A stretch of 64,000 bases of DNA, from contig NZ_BMDS01000001.1 of assembly GCF_014635905.1 (NCBI RefSeq), positions 372,001-436,000 on the forward strand, written 5' to 3'. The stretch is from Limosilactobacillus caviae. GTDB lineage: Bacteria > Bacillota > Bacilli > Lactobacillales > Lactobacillaceae. Each line of letters opens with the position of its first letter. Positions within the stretch are counted from its first letter, which is position 1. The translations under genes and the position numbers were made by a program. The notes below the pieces were generated by a model. It was not told the origin of the DNA and did no database searches. It saw only the letters and a program-made list of their open reading frames with translations. This document shows, piece after piece, positions 42,417 to 51,394 of this stretch.

Positions 42417-43898
42417 TTAATGATTTAAACGGTAAACCCACTTACGACCATCACGGGCTAACAGTTCATCTGAAGCTGCTGGTCCCATTGAACCTGGTGT
42501 GTAGTTAGGGAATTGAGGCTTTTCAATGTCCCAAAGTTTCCGAATAACATCAACGAACTTCCATGCGTAAGCAATTTCTGCCCATGAAGCAAAGTTAGTG
42601 TGGTTTCCTTCAAGTGCATCGTGGAAGAGACGTTCGTATGGTTCTGGAGATTCCTTCTTGTCAGAATCACTTTGTAAGAATTGTAAGTCAACGGGTTCAG
42701 TAGTGAAACCTTGCCCAGCGCGCTTGGCGTTTAATTGAATTGCAAAACCTGAGTTAGGTTCAACAAAGATAGTCAATACGTTAGAGTTAAGGGATTGATC
42801 ACTTTCAGAACGAGGGTTGGCAAAAATATCGATTAATGGTTTCTTGAAGACAACGTCAATACGAGTAAATTTGTCAGCTAACTTCTTACCAGTCCGAACG
42901 TAGAATGGTACACCAGACCAACGATAGTTATCAAACATTAACTTAGCAGCAACAAATGTTTCAGTACCAGATTCTGGGTCAACGCCATCTTCATGACGGT
43001 AAGCGTTAGTCCCTTCACCAGCATCATATTGTCCACGAACAAAGTTAGCAGCTGCTTCGGATGGAGTATAAAGACGAAGACTACGAAGCGCCTTAATCTT
43101 TTCAACCCGAACATCAGCATCAGTAAATGCGACAGGTTGTTCCATTGCCAATTGGGCAACGATTTGCATGATGTGGTTTTGTACCATATCACGTAAAGCA
43201 CCAGATTGGTCATAGTAACCAGCCCGTTCTTCAACACCAAGCTTTTCACTTAATGTTACCTGGATGTTGTCGATGTAACGGTTATTCCAGAGAGATTCAA
43301 TCATTGTGTTACCAAAACGTAATGCTTGAATGTTTTGAACCATTTCCTTACCAAGGTAGTGGTCAATCCGGAAGATTTGATTTTCGCTAAATGTTTGTGA
43401 CAATTCATCATTAAGCTTTTTAGCAGATTCAAAGTCACGTCCAAATGGCTTTTCAATAACAAGACGGTTGAAGCCATTGTCAGTTAATAATCCTTGCTTC
43501 TTCAAGTTTAGTGCAATAGTACCAAAGAATTGTGGGGCCATTGACATGTAGAAGAGGCGGTTGCCTTCAGTACCGAATTGTTCATCTAATTCAGCGAGGC
43601 GTTGCTTGAGAATTTCGTAGTGTTCAGGCTTAGTAACATCGTGAGATTTGTAGAAAAAGTGCTTTGAGAATGCATCTGCTTGACCATTCTCAGTTTCAGG
43701 AATGTTACTAATTGATTCACGAACAATCTTTTGGAATTCTTCGTCAGTTAATGGACGACGTGAAGTTCCTAATAATGCAAAGTGGTCAGCTAGGTAGCCT
43801 TTTTGATATAACTTGAACAAAGCAGTATAAAGTTTACGCTTTGCAAGGTCACCAGTAGCACCAAATAATGTAATGACAGCCTTATTTTCTGTAGCCAA
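42417..43898 (-). CDS. zwf: Glucose-6-phosphate 1-dehydrogenase
   Basis: A 493-residue enzyme that oxidises glucose 6-phosphate and makes NADPH or NADH. The cofactor loop is LFGATGDLAKRKLYTALF (residues 9-26). The catalytic block RIDHYLGKEMVQN carries the RIDHYLGK signature, and EKPFGRD is present. The TTG at 43898 has AAGGAG 8 bases upstream (43912-43907); the GTG at 43907 would overlap that ribosome site. A perfect 16-bp palindrome abuts the ribosome site. It feeds the phosphoketolase route used by heterofermenters. Confidence 0.95.
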   Translation of the reverse strand: MATENKAVITLFGATGDLAKRKLYTALFKLYQKGYLADHFALLGTSRRPLTDEEFQKIVRESISNIPETENGQADAFSKHFFYKSHDVTKPEHYEILKQRLAELDEQFGTEGNRLFYMSMAPQFFGTIALNLKKQGLLTDNGFNRLVIEKPFGRDFESAKKLNDELSQTFSENQIFRIDHYLGKEMVQNIQALRFGNTMIESLWNNRYIDNIQVTLSEKLGVEERAGYYDQSGALRDMVQNHIMQIVAQLAMEQPVAFTDADVRVEKIKALRSLRLYTPSEAAANFVRGQYDAGEGTNAYRHEDGVDPESGTETFVAAKLMFDNYRWSGVPFYVRTGKKLADKFTRIDVVFKKPLIDIFANPRSESDQSLNSNVLTIFVEPNSGFAIQLNAKRAGQGFTTEPVDLQFLQSDSDKKESPEPYERLFHDALEGNHTNFASWAEIAYAWKFVDVIRKLWDIEKPQFPNYTPGSMGPAASDELLARDGRKWVYRLNH

Positions 43899-43910
43899 AA
43901 TGTTCACTCC

Positions 43911-43926
43911 TTCTGAAATTTCAGAA
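43911..43926. promoter_or_regulatory. Palindrome overlapping the zwf ribosome site
   Basis: TTCTGAAATTTCAGAA is a perfect 16-bp palindrome whose last two bases on the minus strand are the first two of AAGGAG. It could be an operator, or an RNA hairpin that limits ribosome access. Confidence 0.45.
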
Positions 43927-43979
43927 AATTCTTATACCGTGACAATTATATACTCTTAAAGCACAATCTGCACTAGTAA

Positions 43980-43993
43980 AGGAAACGTTTTCT
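43980..43993. promoter_or_regulatory. Weak cre-like site upstream of zwf
   Basis: AGGAAACGTTTTCT has the cre core AANCGNT but, on the better strand, matches only 11 of 14 consensus positions. It lies about 80 bases upstream of the zwf start. Confidence 0.35.
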
Positions 43994-44154
43994 GAGATGA
44001 ATTCTTAGAAAAGCTAAATGGACCATTGATGATAAATGGCTTATTAATCAGTGGTTGGCAAGCGATTATCAATAAGTGGTCTAGATCAAAAAACTTTTAA
44101 AATAAATTTGTGATTAATTGGGCTAATTGCTAAAAACCTAATAAAAAAGAAAAA

Positions 44155-44177
44155 GAAGAGCTAATTAGACGCTCTTC
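44155..44177 (-). terminator. Terminator after the MFS gene
   Basis: GAAGAGC (44155-44161) pairs with GCTCTTC (44171-44177), and on the minus strand a long T-rich run follows. Confidence 0.8.
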
Positions 44178-44183
44178 AAAAAG

Positions 44184-45362
44184 TTAAACAAATTGTTTCC
44201 GTTCTGCGATAACTCCACAAACTGTAAAGAAGATAGCAGCAATTGCAATTACAATTAAACTAGCAATCCAATTATGGGTTTGAGAATATAGGTTACCAAC
44301 TACAATTGGTCCTAATGCTGCAATCAAGTAACCAATTGATTGAACCATTCCCGAAAGATTCCGCGTATCAGCAGCGCTCTTTGTCTTAAGTCCAAATAGG
44401 GTCATGGCAAGGACAAATGTTGTCGTTGTACCCATTCCAAGGAAAAGCGCAACAAATGCATAATAGACAAAGGAATTAACAGGGAAGAACATCATCCCCG
44501 TCCCAATAAGTGAAACGATACCTGCGAATAGCATAATAGGCTGACGGTTTTTCATCTTAGTAGCGATTACAGGTACCAAGAATGCAAACGGCATTGAGAA
44601 TAGCTGTAGTAATCCAGCTACTAGGCTTGCTTGGTCGCTGGATAAGCCGGCATCCATTGCAATTGTTGGCAGCCATGCAACAATGCTGTAGAATACAAAA
44701 CATTGTCCCCCGAAGAACAAAAGCAACCACCAAGCATTAGCATTTTTCCACATATTTGTTTCAGGCTCGTTAGCAGTATCATCACTAGCAGCTCGTTGAT
44801 TATATCGTAGGTTAGGTGCCCAAACGACTGCTGCAATTAGGGCGATGATACTAATGATAATCACAGCGGTTTCCCAGCTTGTAGCGTGAGTAATTGGTGT
44901 AATAGCATAAGCACCAATTGCTGCAAACAGGGTCATAGCAACATTGTACATTCCCGTAACACTACCAATACGGTTAGGCAGCTTATCGGAAATAATTGCG
45001 GGTAATAATACATTAATACAAGTAATCGCTGCCCCTACTAAAATTGTCCCAATCATTAACGATGAGAAATTTAAAATTCGGAGATATGAACCAACAAACA
45101 TTAAAATCATTGCTAATTCAATTGTTAATTCATTACCGATCCGTTGAGCAAGGGTAGAGACAAGAGAAGATAATAATCCAAAACAAAGTAATGGAATTGT
45201 TGTTAAGATTCCGAGGCTGGTTGTTTCAACATTAAATGTGCCTGCAATGTCTTTAACAACAGAAGGGATTGCTGTAATCGGCATACGCATGCAGACACCG
45301 AGGAGCAATAAGCCAAGGATTAACAACGGACTATGCTTTTTGACTTTTTCCAAAAAATTCAT
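44184..45362 (-). CDS. MFS transporter of the CynX/NimT group
   Basis: A 392-residue protein with twelve predicted membrane helices that resembles the cyanate/nitroimidazole transporter-like (CP/CynX) branch: MRMPITAIPSVVKDIAGTFNVETTSLGILTTIPLLCFGLLS near the start and the loop AQRIGNELTIELAMIL. The substrate is unknown. The ATG at 45362 sits right behind AAAGG, unusually close; a TTG three codons later would be better spaced, so the true start may be 45353. It is a single gene ending at the terminator 44155-44177. Confidence 0.82.
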   Translation of the reverse strand: MNFLEKVKKHSPLLILGLLLLGVCMRMPITAIPSVVKDIAGTFNVETTSLGILTTIPLLCFGLLSSLVSTLAQRIGNELTIELAMILMFVGSYLRILNFSSLMIGTILVGAAITCINVLLPAIISDKLPNRIGSVTGMYNVAMTLFAAIGAYAITPITHATSWETAVIIISIIALIAAVVWAPNLRYNQRAASDDTANEPETNMWKNANAWWLLLFFGGQCFVFYSIVAWLPTIAMDAGLSSDQASLVAGLLQLFSMPFAFLVPVIATKMKNRQPIMLFAGIVSLIGTGMMFFPVNSFVYYAFVALFLGMGTTTTFVLAMTLFGLKTKSAADTRNLSGMVQSIGYLIAALGPIVVGNLYSQTHNWIASLIVIAIAAIFFTVCGVIAERKQFV

Positions 45363-45530
45363 CCTTTCATTTTATATCGGCCTGATAATAGACTAGACAA
45401 TTATATCATAATGTTCTTTCAGTTATGATTAATATACGGTTAGAAGTGGCTAATCCAATTTAAGAACCAGTTTGACTGAAACCGATTCAAAACATATAAT
45501 CAACAGTGAATATTTTTTCGGAGGAACACT

Positions 45531-45956
45531 ATGACGGCGATATACCCATACCTGACATTTGAAAATGCTAAGGAAGCCATGTCTTATTACGAGCAAGAAT
45601 TTGGCGCTCAAATTACATATCACGAACCCTTAACTAAGGAACAAGCAGAGAACCTCGGACTGCCGATTGACCAGTTAAATCGGACAACGTTGCGCGGTGA
45701 ATTTTTAATTGCGGGTCAAAAGATTATTTGTGCAGATGCGACGATGGGAAATCCCCAGACATCTACTTTGATTTCGATCTTACTTGATTTTGAGAATGAG
45801 GAAGATAAAGCACGAGATTTGTTTAATCGTTTGGCAAACTCTGAAAATCAACGAGTTACGGTGCCTTTTGGTGATTGGGTATTAGGTAATGTGATGGGTC
45901 AAATAGTGGATAGGTACGGGATAACCTGGCTGATAAGTGCTAGTAAACAGGGATAA
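45531..45956 (+). CDS. VOC-superfamily (PhnB/glyoxalase-like) protein
   Basis: A 141-residue protein with the two beta-alpha-beta-beta-beta modules of the vicinal-oxygen-chelate fold and the PhnB-type sequence IYPYLTFENAKEAMSYYEQEFGA and FGDWVLGNVMGQIVDRYGITWLIS. Such proteins bind metal or small ligands, but their function is usually unknown. CGGAGGAAC precedes the ATG. It is a single gene with a downstream bidirectional hairpin shared with nrdI. Confidence 0.85.
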   Translation: MTAIYPYLTFENAKEAMSYYEQEFGAQITYHEPLTKEQAENLGLPIDQLNRTTLRGEFLIAGQKIICADATMGNPQTSTLISILLDFENEEDKARDLFNRLANSENQRVTVPFGDWVLGNVMGQIVDRYGITWLISASKQG

Positions 45957-46007
45957 CAGGTGTAAAAGAGAATGAATTAGTTCCCAATTTCCTGCTATAT
46001 TAAGATA

Positions 46008-46050
46008 AAAAGAGACTTAGAAAAATTTTATTTTTCCAAGTCCCTTTTTT
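46008..46050. terminator. Bidirectional terminator between the VOC gene and nrdI
   Basis: A long imperfect stem with a GACTT/AAGTC centre (46014-46018, 46038-46042) is flanked by A runs before and T runs after. It overlaps the nrdI stop region. Confidence 0.7.
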
Positions 46051-46517
46051 TAAGCATTAATTTCGCTCCAACGTTTAGAAAGAATAGTGTAAATTCTTTC
46101 AATATCTTGAGATGTTCCCCGTAATTCATAATCAGCGAGAAATGGTGCGTCAAATTCTCGTGAATACTTACGGGCAGTTAGACAGTACTGTTCGTTGAAG
46201 TTTTTATTACCACTACCAACGACACCGATGCATTGCTTAGCGTTGTCGTTGTAAGAAATATATTCTCCCAATGCGTTTGTCATGATTTCGGTAAAGCCAG
46301 AATCAATCCCATTTCCCCCATTTAAGTATGTAGGAACAAAAGCGAAAAATGGTTCTGTTTCGTCAGCAGGAATGGTCTGATCGCTAACTTCCTTTAATTC
46401 GAGTAATGGTCGGTCAGCGCTAATACTGTGCTGCTGTTTAGCATAACCTTGCATCCGCGTTAAGAAGGAACGGGTATTTCCCTCAAGTGAGATATAAATA
46501 ATATTCATTGGTGCCAT
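46050..46517 (-). CDS. nrdI: NrdI-type flavodoxin
   Basis: A 155-residue flavodoxin of the NrdI family, which supplies the oxidant that builds the dimanganese-tyrosyl cofactor of class Ib ribonucleotide reductase. The FMN loop is ISLEGNTRSFLTRM (residues 9-22), then VPTYLNGGNGIDSGF and VVGSGNKNFNEQYC. AAGGAAG lies 8-9 bases before the ATG. Unusually, no nrdE, nrdF or nrdH gene stands beside it in this window; they are normally linked. Related flavodoxins acting elsewhere are possible but the motifs fit NrdI well. Confidence 0.88.
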   Translation of the reverse strand: MAPMNIIYISLEGNTRSFLTRMQGYAKQQHSISADRPLLELKEVSDQTIPADETEPFFAFVPTYLNGGNGIDSGFTEIMTNALGEYISYNDNAKQCIGVVGSGNKNFNEQYCLTARKYSREFDAPFLADYELRGTSQDIERIYTILSKRWSEINA

Positions 46518-46636
46518 ATTTTTTTCTTCCTTCTAAATTAGATTTAATTTGATTGTAAAATTTACAAAGACTATTTTAGTGGAATCTGGTGCTAAATAAA
46601 AGAACAATTCCCTTATTGTTGTCAAAATGTAAAATT

Positions 46637-47965
46637 TTACTGAGCTGGGGTGGTAACAATAAAGCTATCAATATAAGAATGGTGGTAGTCCTTAATTTTT
46701 AAGGATAGACTAGCCAATTTAATGGTTTCTCCCTCATGAACGTTATGATAATTATCTAAAATATAGCCCGATAATGTTACGACATCATTGTCTTCGGGAA
46801 TCTTAAGTTCAACGTTAAAAAATCTTTCAAAGTCATAAACGGTTGTTTTGCCATCAACACGGTACTGATTTTCGCTAATTTTTGAAATCATATTGTCTGA
46901 TACGTTATCAATTTCATCACGAACAGTTCCGAATAATTCTTCATAAATGTCTTTATCAGTAATAATGCCGCTAGTACCACCGTATTCATCGACGACAACG
47001 ACCATTGGTACTCGTGTCCTAATCATTAATTTAAGAACTTCGGTAATAGGAGTCGTCTCAGGAGTGGTGGGTAAATGCCGAAGAACTTTGGCAAGTGATA
47101 CGTTGCCGTTAATCTGCTTTTGCCGGATCAAATCATAGTTAAAAACATAGCCTAGAATCTTATCTTTATCATTGTTGGCAACAACGGGCAATCGGCTATA
47201 TTTTGTTTTTAAGTATAGCTTGATTGCATCATCAACAGTCTCGCTTATGTCAATAACCGTTAGCTGGGTACGATCAATCATAATATCTTTAGCAACTTTG
47301 TCATTGAAGTCAAATGCCCGTTCCATGTATAACAAGTCGTTATGTTCTAATTCGCCGCCTTTTACGGCATTGCGTGATAGGCTGATAATCTCACTTTGCG
47401 ATAAAACATCTTGGCTTTCATCGGCAGGTTTCATTCCGAGCATTCTAACAATTCCATTGGCTGAAGAATTGAGTAACCAAACAAATGGGTAAAAAGTAAT
47501 GTGGAAATAATGAAGCGGCGTGGTAACAAACATTAGTGTTTTAATCGGCAAGTCGATACTAATGTTTTTTGGTACGATTTCAGTCAATACCACTTCAAAG
47601 TATGTTAAAAGTAAAACACCGACAATCGCACTGATAACGTGAATGGCACTATTATTTAATGGCCAATTTGGTAAAGATAAAGCATTTGCCAGAAGAAATT
47701 CGATTGTATCTTCACCGACCCAACCAAGAATAATTCCGCAAATTGAAACCCCAACCTGAGTAGTTGATAGGTATTCGGTCAAATTGGTAACCATCTTAAT
47801 TGCTCGGTTGATTTTTGGTGACGGTTTATCACGCTTTTCCTGCATTTCTTCTAAGGCGGTAACTCTCGCTTGAACTAGGGCAAATTCAGCTGCAACAAAA
47901 AAAGCAGCAAAAATAAAGGTAATGATAATAATTATAAAATTAGTTAACAACTGGCTGTCATTCAA
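46637..47965 (-). CDS. CNNM/CorC-type transporter protein (DUF21, CBS pair, CorC_HlyC)
   Basis: A 442-residue membrane protein. Residues 1-190 are the DUF21 transmembrane domain, 205-330 two CBS domains that bind ATP or similar nucleotides (PVVANNDKDKILGYVFN, VVVDEYGGTSGIITD), and 345-430 the CorC_HlyC domain. Family members are magnesium/cation transporters or efflux regulators, often called hemolysin-like. The start is TTG at 47965, with GAGGA 8 bases upstream; the ATG nearby is out of frame. It is monocistronic and diverges from a pseudogene. Confidence 0.9.
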   Translation of the reverse strand: MNDSQLLTNFIIIIITFIFAAFFVAAEFALVQARVTALEEMQEKRDKPSPKINRAIKMVTNLTEYLSTTQVGVSICGIILGWVGEDTIEFLLANALSLPNWPLNNSAIHVISAIVGVLLLTYFEVVLTEIVPKNISIDLPIKTLMFVTTPLHYFHITFYPFVWLLNSSANGIVRMLGMKPADESQDVLSQSEIISLSRNAVKGGELEHNDLLYMERAFDFNDKVAKDIMIDRTQLTVIDISETVDDAIKLYLKTKYSRLPVVANNDKDKILGYVFNYDLIRQKQINGNVSLAKVLRHLPTTPETTPITEVLKLMIRTRVPMVVVVDEYGGTSGIITDKDIYEELFGTVRDEIDNVSDNMISKISENQYRVDGKTTVYDFERFFNVELKIPEDNDVVTLSGYILDNYHNVHEGETIKLASLSLKIKDYHHSYIDSFIVTTPAQ

Positions 47966-48134
47966 AATAACATTCCTCGTTTCGATAAATGAGTATAATT
48001 CCTGTGTATTATTTTACCATTCGCCGAAGAGGTTACCAGTTAAAGAAAACTAAAAAGAAATATTGGATTATTTCGTTCATTAACTAAAAAATGATAAGAT
48101 TAGTAGGGATAAAGAACTTAAGAAAAGAGGTTTC

Positions 48135-48988
48135 ATGTTGAGTAGTATTACAATTAATGATTTGGTTTTTGATGCCAAGTCAGGAGATCAGTTAGATAAC
48201 GTTTCATTAGAGTTGAAGTCACCGCAAATAGTAGGTATCTGCAGTAATGATACAGGTGCTGCAACAGCTTTAGAGGATTTGCTGGCAGTTCGTGGGAAAA
48301 TTTTGAATGGGGATGTCACAATCAACGGGGTACCATTCAAAAAGTATAAGCGGCAAAGCAAAAATGAAATCGGCCGAATTGATGATGTAGTCCTAAAGGG
48401 GAAAACAATTGAAAAAGCAATCAAACATGCATTGCATCATAAAGAAAATGCCCTAACGCCAGAGCAAACTTTCGAGATGATTAAGGCGCTGAATTTAAAA
48501 CCTGACCAAGTAGTAGGAGAGTTGAGCAAATCTCAACAGCTTGAATTGCGATTAATTATCCTGCTTGCTTGGCAACGCTCAATCGTTATTTTAAGCAATG
48601 CGTTTGATGGCATTGAAGGCTTCTTGGCAGCCTTGTTAAAGATTACACTCAGAAAGTCAACGCGTTAGTCTTATTTACCAGCAAGAATATCTCAACATTA
48701 ATGCGTTTTGCAGGTATTTTATATTACTTTAGCGGTAGCCACTTAACTTCTGCTCGTGACTTATCGATGAATGATGGGGTTGACTGTACGGTTACTGTAA
48801 TGGGAACCGGTTTTCCAATTGAAAATGCTGTAAAATTAGGTGCTCATATGTTGGAAGAAGCAAGTGATGAATTAAGGTTTCTTTTCACGGGGAATATTCA
48901 AACGCTGCTTCCACTGTTGGAACAAAGCACGATTACTGATGTCCGAATTGAGGACGCAACAATTGAAGATGAATTAATGGCATATTAA
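48135..48988 (+). pseudogene. Degenerate ABC-ATPase-like gene with a frameshift
   Basis: The first frame (48135-48668) has the shape of an ABC ATPase but its Walker A is broken (CSNDTGAATALED instead of GxxGxGK), the signature reads LSKSQQL, and Walker B reads VILSNAFDG. The frame ends at a stop after TLRKSTR, while a second frame continues seamlessly from about 48638 (KDYTQKVNALVLFTSKNISTLM and onward to 48988), as if one base were lost near TTAAAGATT. It is catalytically dead even if read through. It is followed after 19 bases by a dinucleotide-binding protein gene. Confidence 0.75.
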
Positions 48989-49007
48989 TTTAACTTAGGA
49001 GGTTATG

Positions 49008-49532
49008 ATGAGTCGCATTGTTATTGTTAGTCGCCGTCATGATAAATTAGTATCAACAGTTATGAAAAAGGTCCCAGAAGCAGTTGCACTTACTAATTTT
49101 AAATTTGAAATTCAAAATGGGGATGTTTTGTGCTGGCTGCCTACTGTTAATGAGGCTGTAGATGATGAAGTACAGGAATTAGCTGCTTTGCTTGATCATT
49201 CGCTATTTCTGCCAGCTAAGATTGTGATGCTTTCGATTGCCGGGACAGCAGACGATGCGACGAATCAGCAATTGCAAAAGTGGTATGGAAGACAAGCAAC
49301 CCAAATAGTATTTGCGCATCAATATGCAATAAAAATGATTGATGAATTTGAATTACCATATACGATTGTTAGAGCATTGCCAATCATTAGCGATGAAACG
49401 ACATTGAAAATCGTTGACGAGGGTAAATCGTTACAGGGTGAAGGAATTGGAATAGCACAGGTAGCGCAAGTGATTAAACGAGCGGTCACTACCGATGTTT
49501 TTAAGAATCAGTCGGTTGGGATTGCGCCGTAA
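49008..49532 (+). CDS. NAD(P)-binding (atypical SDR-like) protein
   Basis: A 174-residue protein, possibly of the atypical SDR/NAD(P)H-binding type. The N-terminus RIVIVSRRHDKLVSTVMKKVPEAVALTNFKFEIQNGDVL and the segment LPYTIVRALPIIS match the general form of NmrA-like domains (YTIVRxLP). The glycine-rich loop expected at the very start is poor, so cofactor binding is uncertain. ATG 49008 has TAGGAGG 5 bases upstream; a neighbouring ATG at 49005 would be too close. It follows the ABC relic after 19 bases and precedes a DUF1836 gene by 16 bases, so the three probably share a transcript. Confidence 0.6.
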   Translation: MSRIVIVSRRHDKLVSTVMKKVPEAVALTNFKFEIQNGDVLCWLPTVNEAVDDEVQELAALLDHSLFLPAKIVMLSIAGTADDATNQQLQKWYGRQATQIVFAHQYAIKMIDEFELPYTIVRALPIISDETTLKIVDEGKSLQGEGIGIAQVAQVIKRAVTTDVFKNQSVGIAP

Positions 49533-49548
49533 GAAAGTGGGTAAGGAT

Positions 49549-50076
49549 ATGGATAAATTAGAGGAATATCAAAGATGGCAAAACAACTTGGCACGAGTGC
49601 GGTTTCCACGGTGGAAAGAGCTTCCGACGCTGGGTTTGTATGTTGATCAGGTAGTAGCAATTGTAAATGAGCAGCTAAGCCATTTAGGGATTGAACCGCT
49701 TACGAAATCGATGGTAAATAATTATGTTAAAAAGAAGGTTATCCAAGCACCGATAAAAAAGAAATATGCGGTAAATCAATTAGTGGACTTATTACTTATT
49801 GGACTCTTAAAATCTAACTTCTCCTTAGATGACATTCGTGCAGGGATCGCACAAGTGACAATAAATTCATACCCACAAGCTGCTTATGACCGTTTTGTTG
49901 AAATATTAAATGCGCTATTGGCTGGAAAAGAAATTCCAAGTGATAACGTGATTAACCCGCAAAGCGATCGGTTAATGACTTTAGCATTAAAGTCTGTATT
50001 ATCACGAATGCACGCTGCTCAGCTATTGAATGCAATGCAAAAAATTGCCCAGCCTGCTCCATTAGATGAAAAATGA
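49549..50076 (+). CDS. DUF1836 domain protein
   Basis: A 175-residue protein of the DUF1836 family, usually small cytosolic proteins with a helix-turn-helix-like core found in Firmicutes. The core is WKELPTLGLYVDQVVAIVNEQL and MVNNYVKKKVIQAPIKKKYAVNQLVDLLLIGLLK. This resembles MerR-type winged helices and suggests DNA binding, which is inference. ATG 49549 is the start used; the weak ribosome site GTAAGG lies close. It is the third gene of a possible operon and is followed by a MarR gene with its own operator-like palindrome. Confidence 0.8.
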   Translation: MDKLEEYQRWQNNLARVRFPRWKELPTLGLYVDQVVAIVNEQLSHLGIEPLTKSMVNNYVKKKVIQAPIKKKYAVNQLVDLLLIGLLKSNFSLDDIRAGIAQVTINSYPQAAYDRFVEILNALLAGKEIPSDNVINPQSDRLMTLALKSVLSRMHAAQLLNAMQKIAQPAPLDEK

Positions 50077-50085
50077 TTTTATATT

Positions 50086-50107
50086 TTTTGTTGCAATTAC
50101 AACAAAA
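50086..50107. promoter_or_regulatory. Operator-like palindrome upstream of the MarR gene
   Basis: TTTTGTTG (50086-50093) and CAACAAAA (50100-50107) form an 8-bp inverted repeat around 6 bases, 36 bases before the MarR start. Size and position suit a MarR-type operator. Confidence 0.6.
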
Positions 50108-50142
50108 TAGATTTAATATGATGCTAAGGAGAATTTTTATCA

Positions 50143-50595
50143 ATGATTGATATTCTACGTGAAATCGGGATGATTGATCGTGCGTTAGACTCAATTGCTA
50201 ATATTGAATTTAAACAAATTGATTTGGCGCGCGGTCAATATCTCTATGTTGTCCGGATTTATGAACACCCAGGGATTATTTCAGAACAATTATCGAACTT
50301 GATAAAGGTAGACCGTACAACGATTGCCCGTGCTGTAAAGAAACTTGAAAAGAACGGCTTTATTGAAAGAAAAAGCGATCAAACGAATAAGAAGATTAAG
50401 CGGCTATATGTAACCCAAAAAGGGAAAGACATTTATCCATTCATTATTCGTGAAAATCAGTATTCTAATAGTGAAGCTTTAAAGGGTTTTTCAGAAAAAG
50501 AGGCCCAACAAGTTCATGATTACCTTGTTCGGATCCGTCAAAATATTGATGGCGATTGGGACACGGTTAAGCATGGTGGCAAACGTCAATATTAA
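50143..50595 (+). CDS. MarR-family transcriptional regulator
   Basis: A 150-residue regulator with the winged helix of MarR: YVVRIYEHPGIISEQLSNLIKVDRTTIARAVKKLEKNGFIERK and the wing SDQTNKKIKRLYVTQKGKDI. Dimer helices lie at both ends. AAGGAG stands 11 bases before the ATG. The B3/B4 gene follows after 20 bases and a palindrome (50086-50107) lies upstream, so the regulator probably controls itself and its neighbour. The ligand is unknown. Confidence 0.92.
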   Translation: MIDILREIGMIDRALDSIANIEFKQIDLARGQYLYVVRIYEHPGIISEQLSNLIKVDRTTIARAVKKLEKNGFIERKSDQTNKKIKRLYVTQKGKDIYPFIIRENQYSNSEALKGFSEKEAQQVHDYLVRIRQNIDGDWDTVKHGGKRQY

Positions 50596-50615
50596 TTAAA
50601 TGAGGAGATCATTTT

Positions 50616-51341
50616 ATGAAGCAAGTAACGATTGATCCAAGTTTTTGGGAACTTTTTCCTGATGCACAAATTAATATTCTATTTGCTAATGGGATTGACA
50701 ACCATGATAATGAGGATACGTATCCTGAACGTAAAAAATTATTAGCGGATGCTACTCATGAAGCTGATAAATTTTTAACTAATGAAACTTTTCGTTTAAA
50801 TCCTGTTGTTGACCAATGGCGTAAAACTTTCCAACAATTTAAGAAGAAAAAGGGTGCTCGTTCCTCTATTGAGGCATTGTTAAAACGTGCTAGTCAAGGT
50901 CGGCAATTTGAGCCAATTGAACCCCTGGTTGATGTATATAACAGTATTTCATTAAGCTACGGCGTTCCGGTTGGAATTGAAGATCGTAATAAAATTGCTG
51001 GCGACCTTCATCTTGGTGTAGCTAAGGGTGGCGAAGAATTCCGTCCAGTTGGTGCAGAAGACGATGAGCCAGCTCTTGAAGGGGAAGTAATTTATTATGA
51101 TGATGAGGGTGCAGTTTGTCGTTGCTTGAATTGGCGTGAAGCTCAGCGGACTATGCTAACGCAGGATTCACAAGATGTTGTTGCTGTAATGGAAGCTACC
51201 AATTCAGAACAGATTGAGCGGGCCAATGAAGCAATGGAAAAATTAAGCGAACTGATTAACCATTATTTTGGTGTTGAGACGTCAAAGGTTTATCATTTAA
51301 CTAAAGAACATCCGGTTGCTGAAGTGCCAGAGAATTTATAA
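50616..51341 (+). CDS. B3/B4 tRNA-binding-domain protein
   Basis: A 241-residue cytosolic protein with a B3/B4 domain, the editing domain of phenylalanyl-tRNA synthetase beta subunits, here stand-alone. The VYNSISLSYGVPVGIEDRNKIAGDLHLGVAKGGEEF stretch is the family core, and RKTFQQFKKKKGARSSIEALLKRA precedes it. Such free-standing forms might edit mischarged tRNA or bind amino acids, but the function is not established. It follows a MarR gene after 20 bases in the same transcript, so its level is probably regulated. Confidence 0.85.
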   Translation: MKQVTIDPSFWELFPDAQINILFANGIDNHDNEDTYPERKKLLADATHEADKFLTNETFRLNPVVDQWRKTFQQFKKKKGARSSIEALLKRASQGRQFEPIEPLVDVYNSISLSYGVPVGIEDRNKIAGDLHLGVAKGGEEFRPVGAEDDEPALEGEVIYYDDEGAVCRCLNWREAQRTMLTQDSQDVVAVMEATNSEQIERANEAMEKLSELINHYFGVETSKVYHLTKEHPVAEVPENL

Positions 51342-51349
51342 TAATAAGA

Positions 51350-51394
51350 GAAAAACGCTAAAAATTGACTGTTAGTCGATCTTTAGCGTTTTTC
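51350..51394. terminator. Bidirectional terminator
   Basis: GAAAAACGCTAAA (51350-51362) pairs with TTTAGCGTTTTTC (51382-51394) with perfect arms; the loop holds a small GACT/AGTC stem. It ends both converging transcripts. Confidence 0.88.

Noticed and set aside
43980-43993. Strong cre site for zwf
   Set aside because: Only 11 of 14 positions match on the better strand; listed as weak only.
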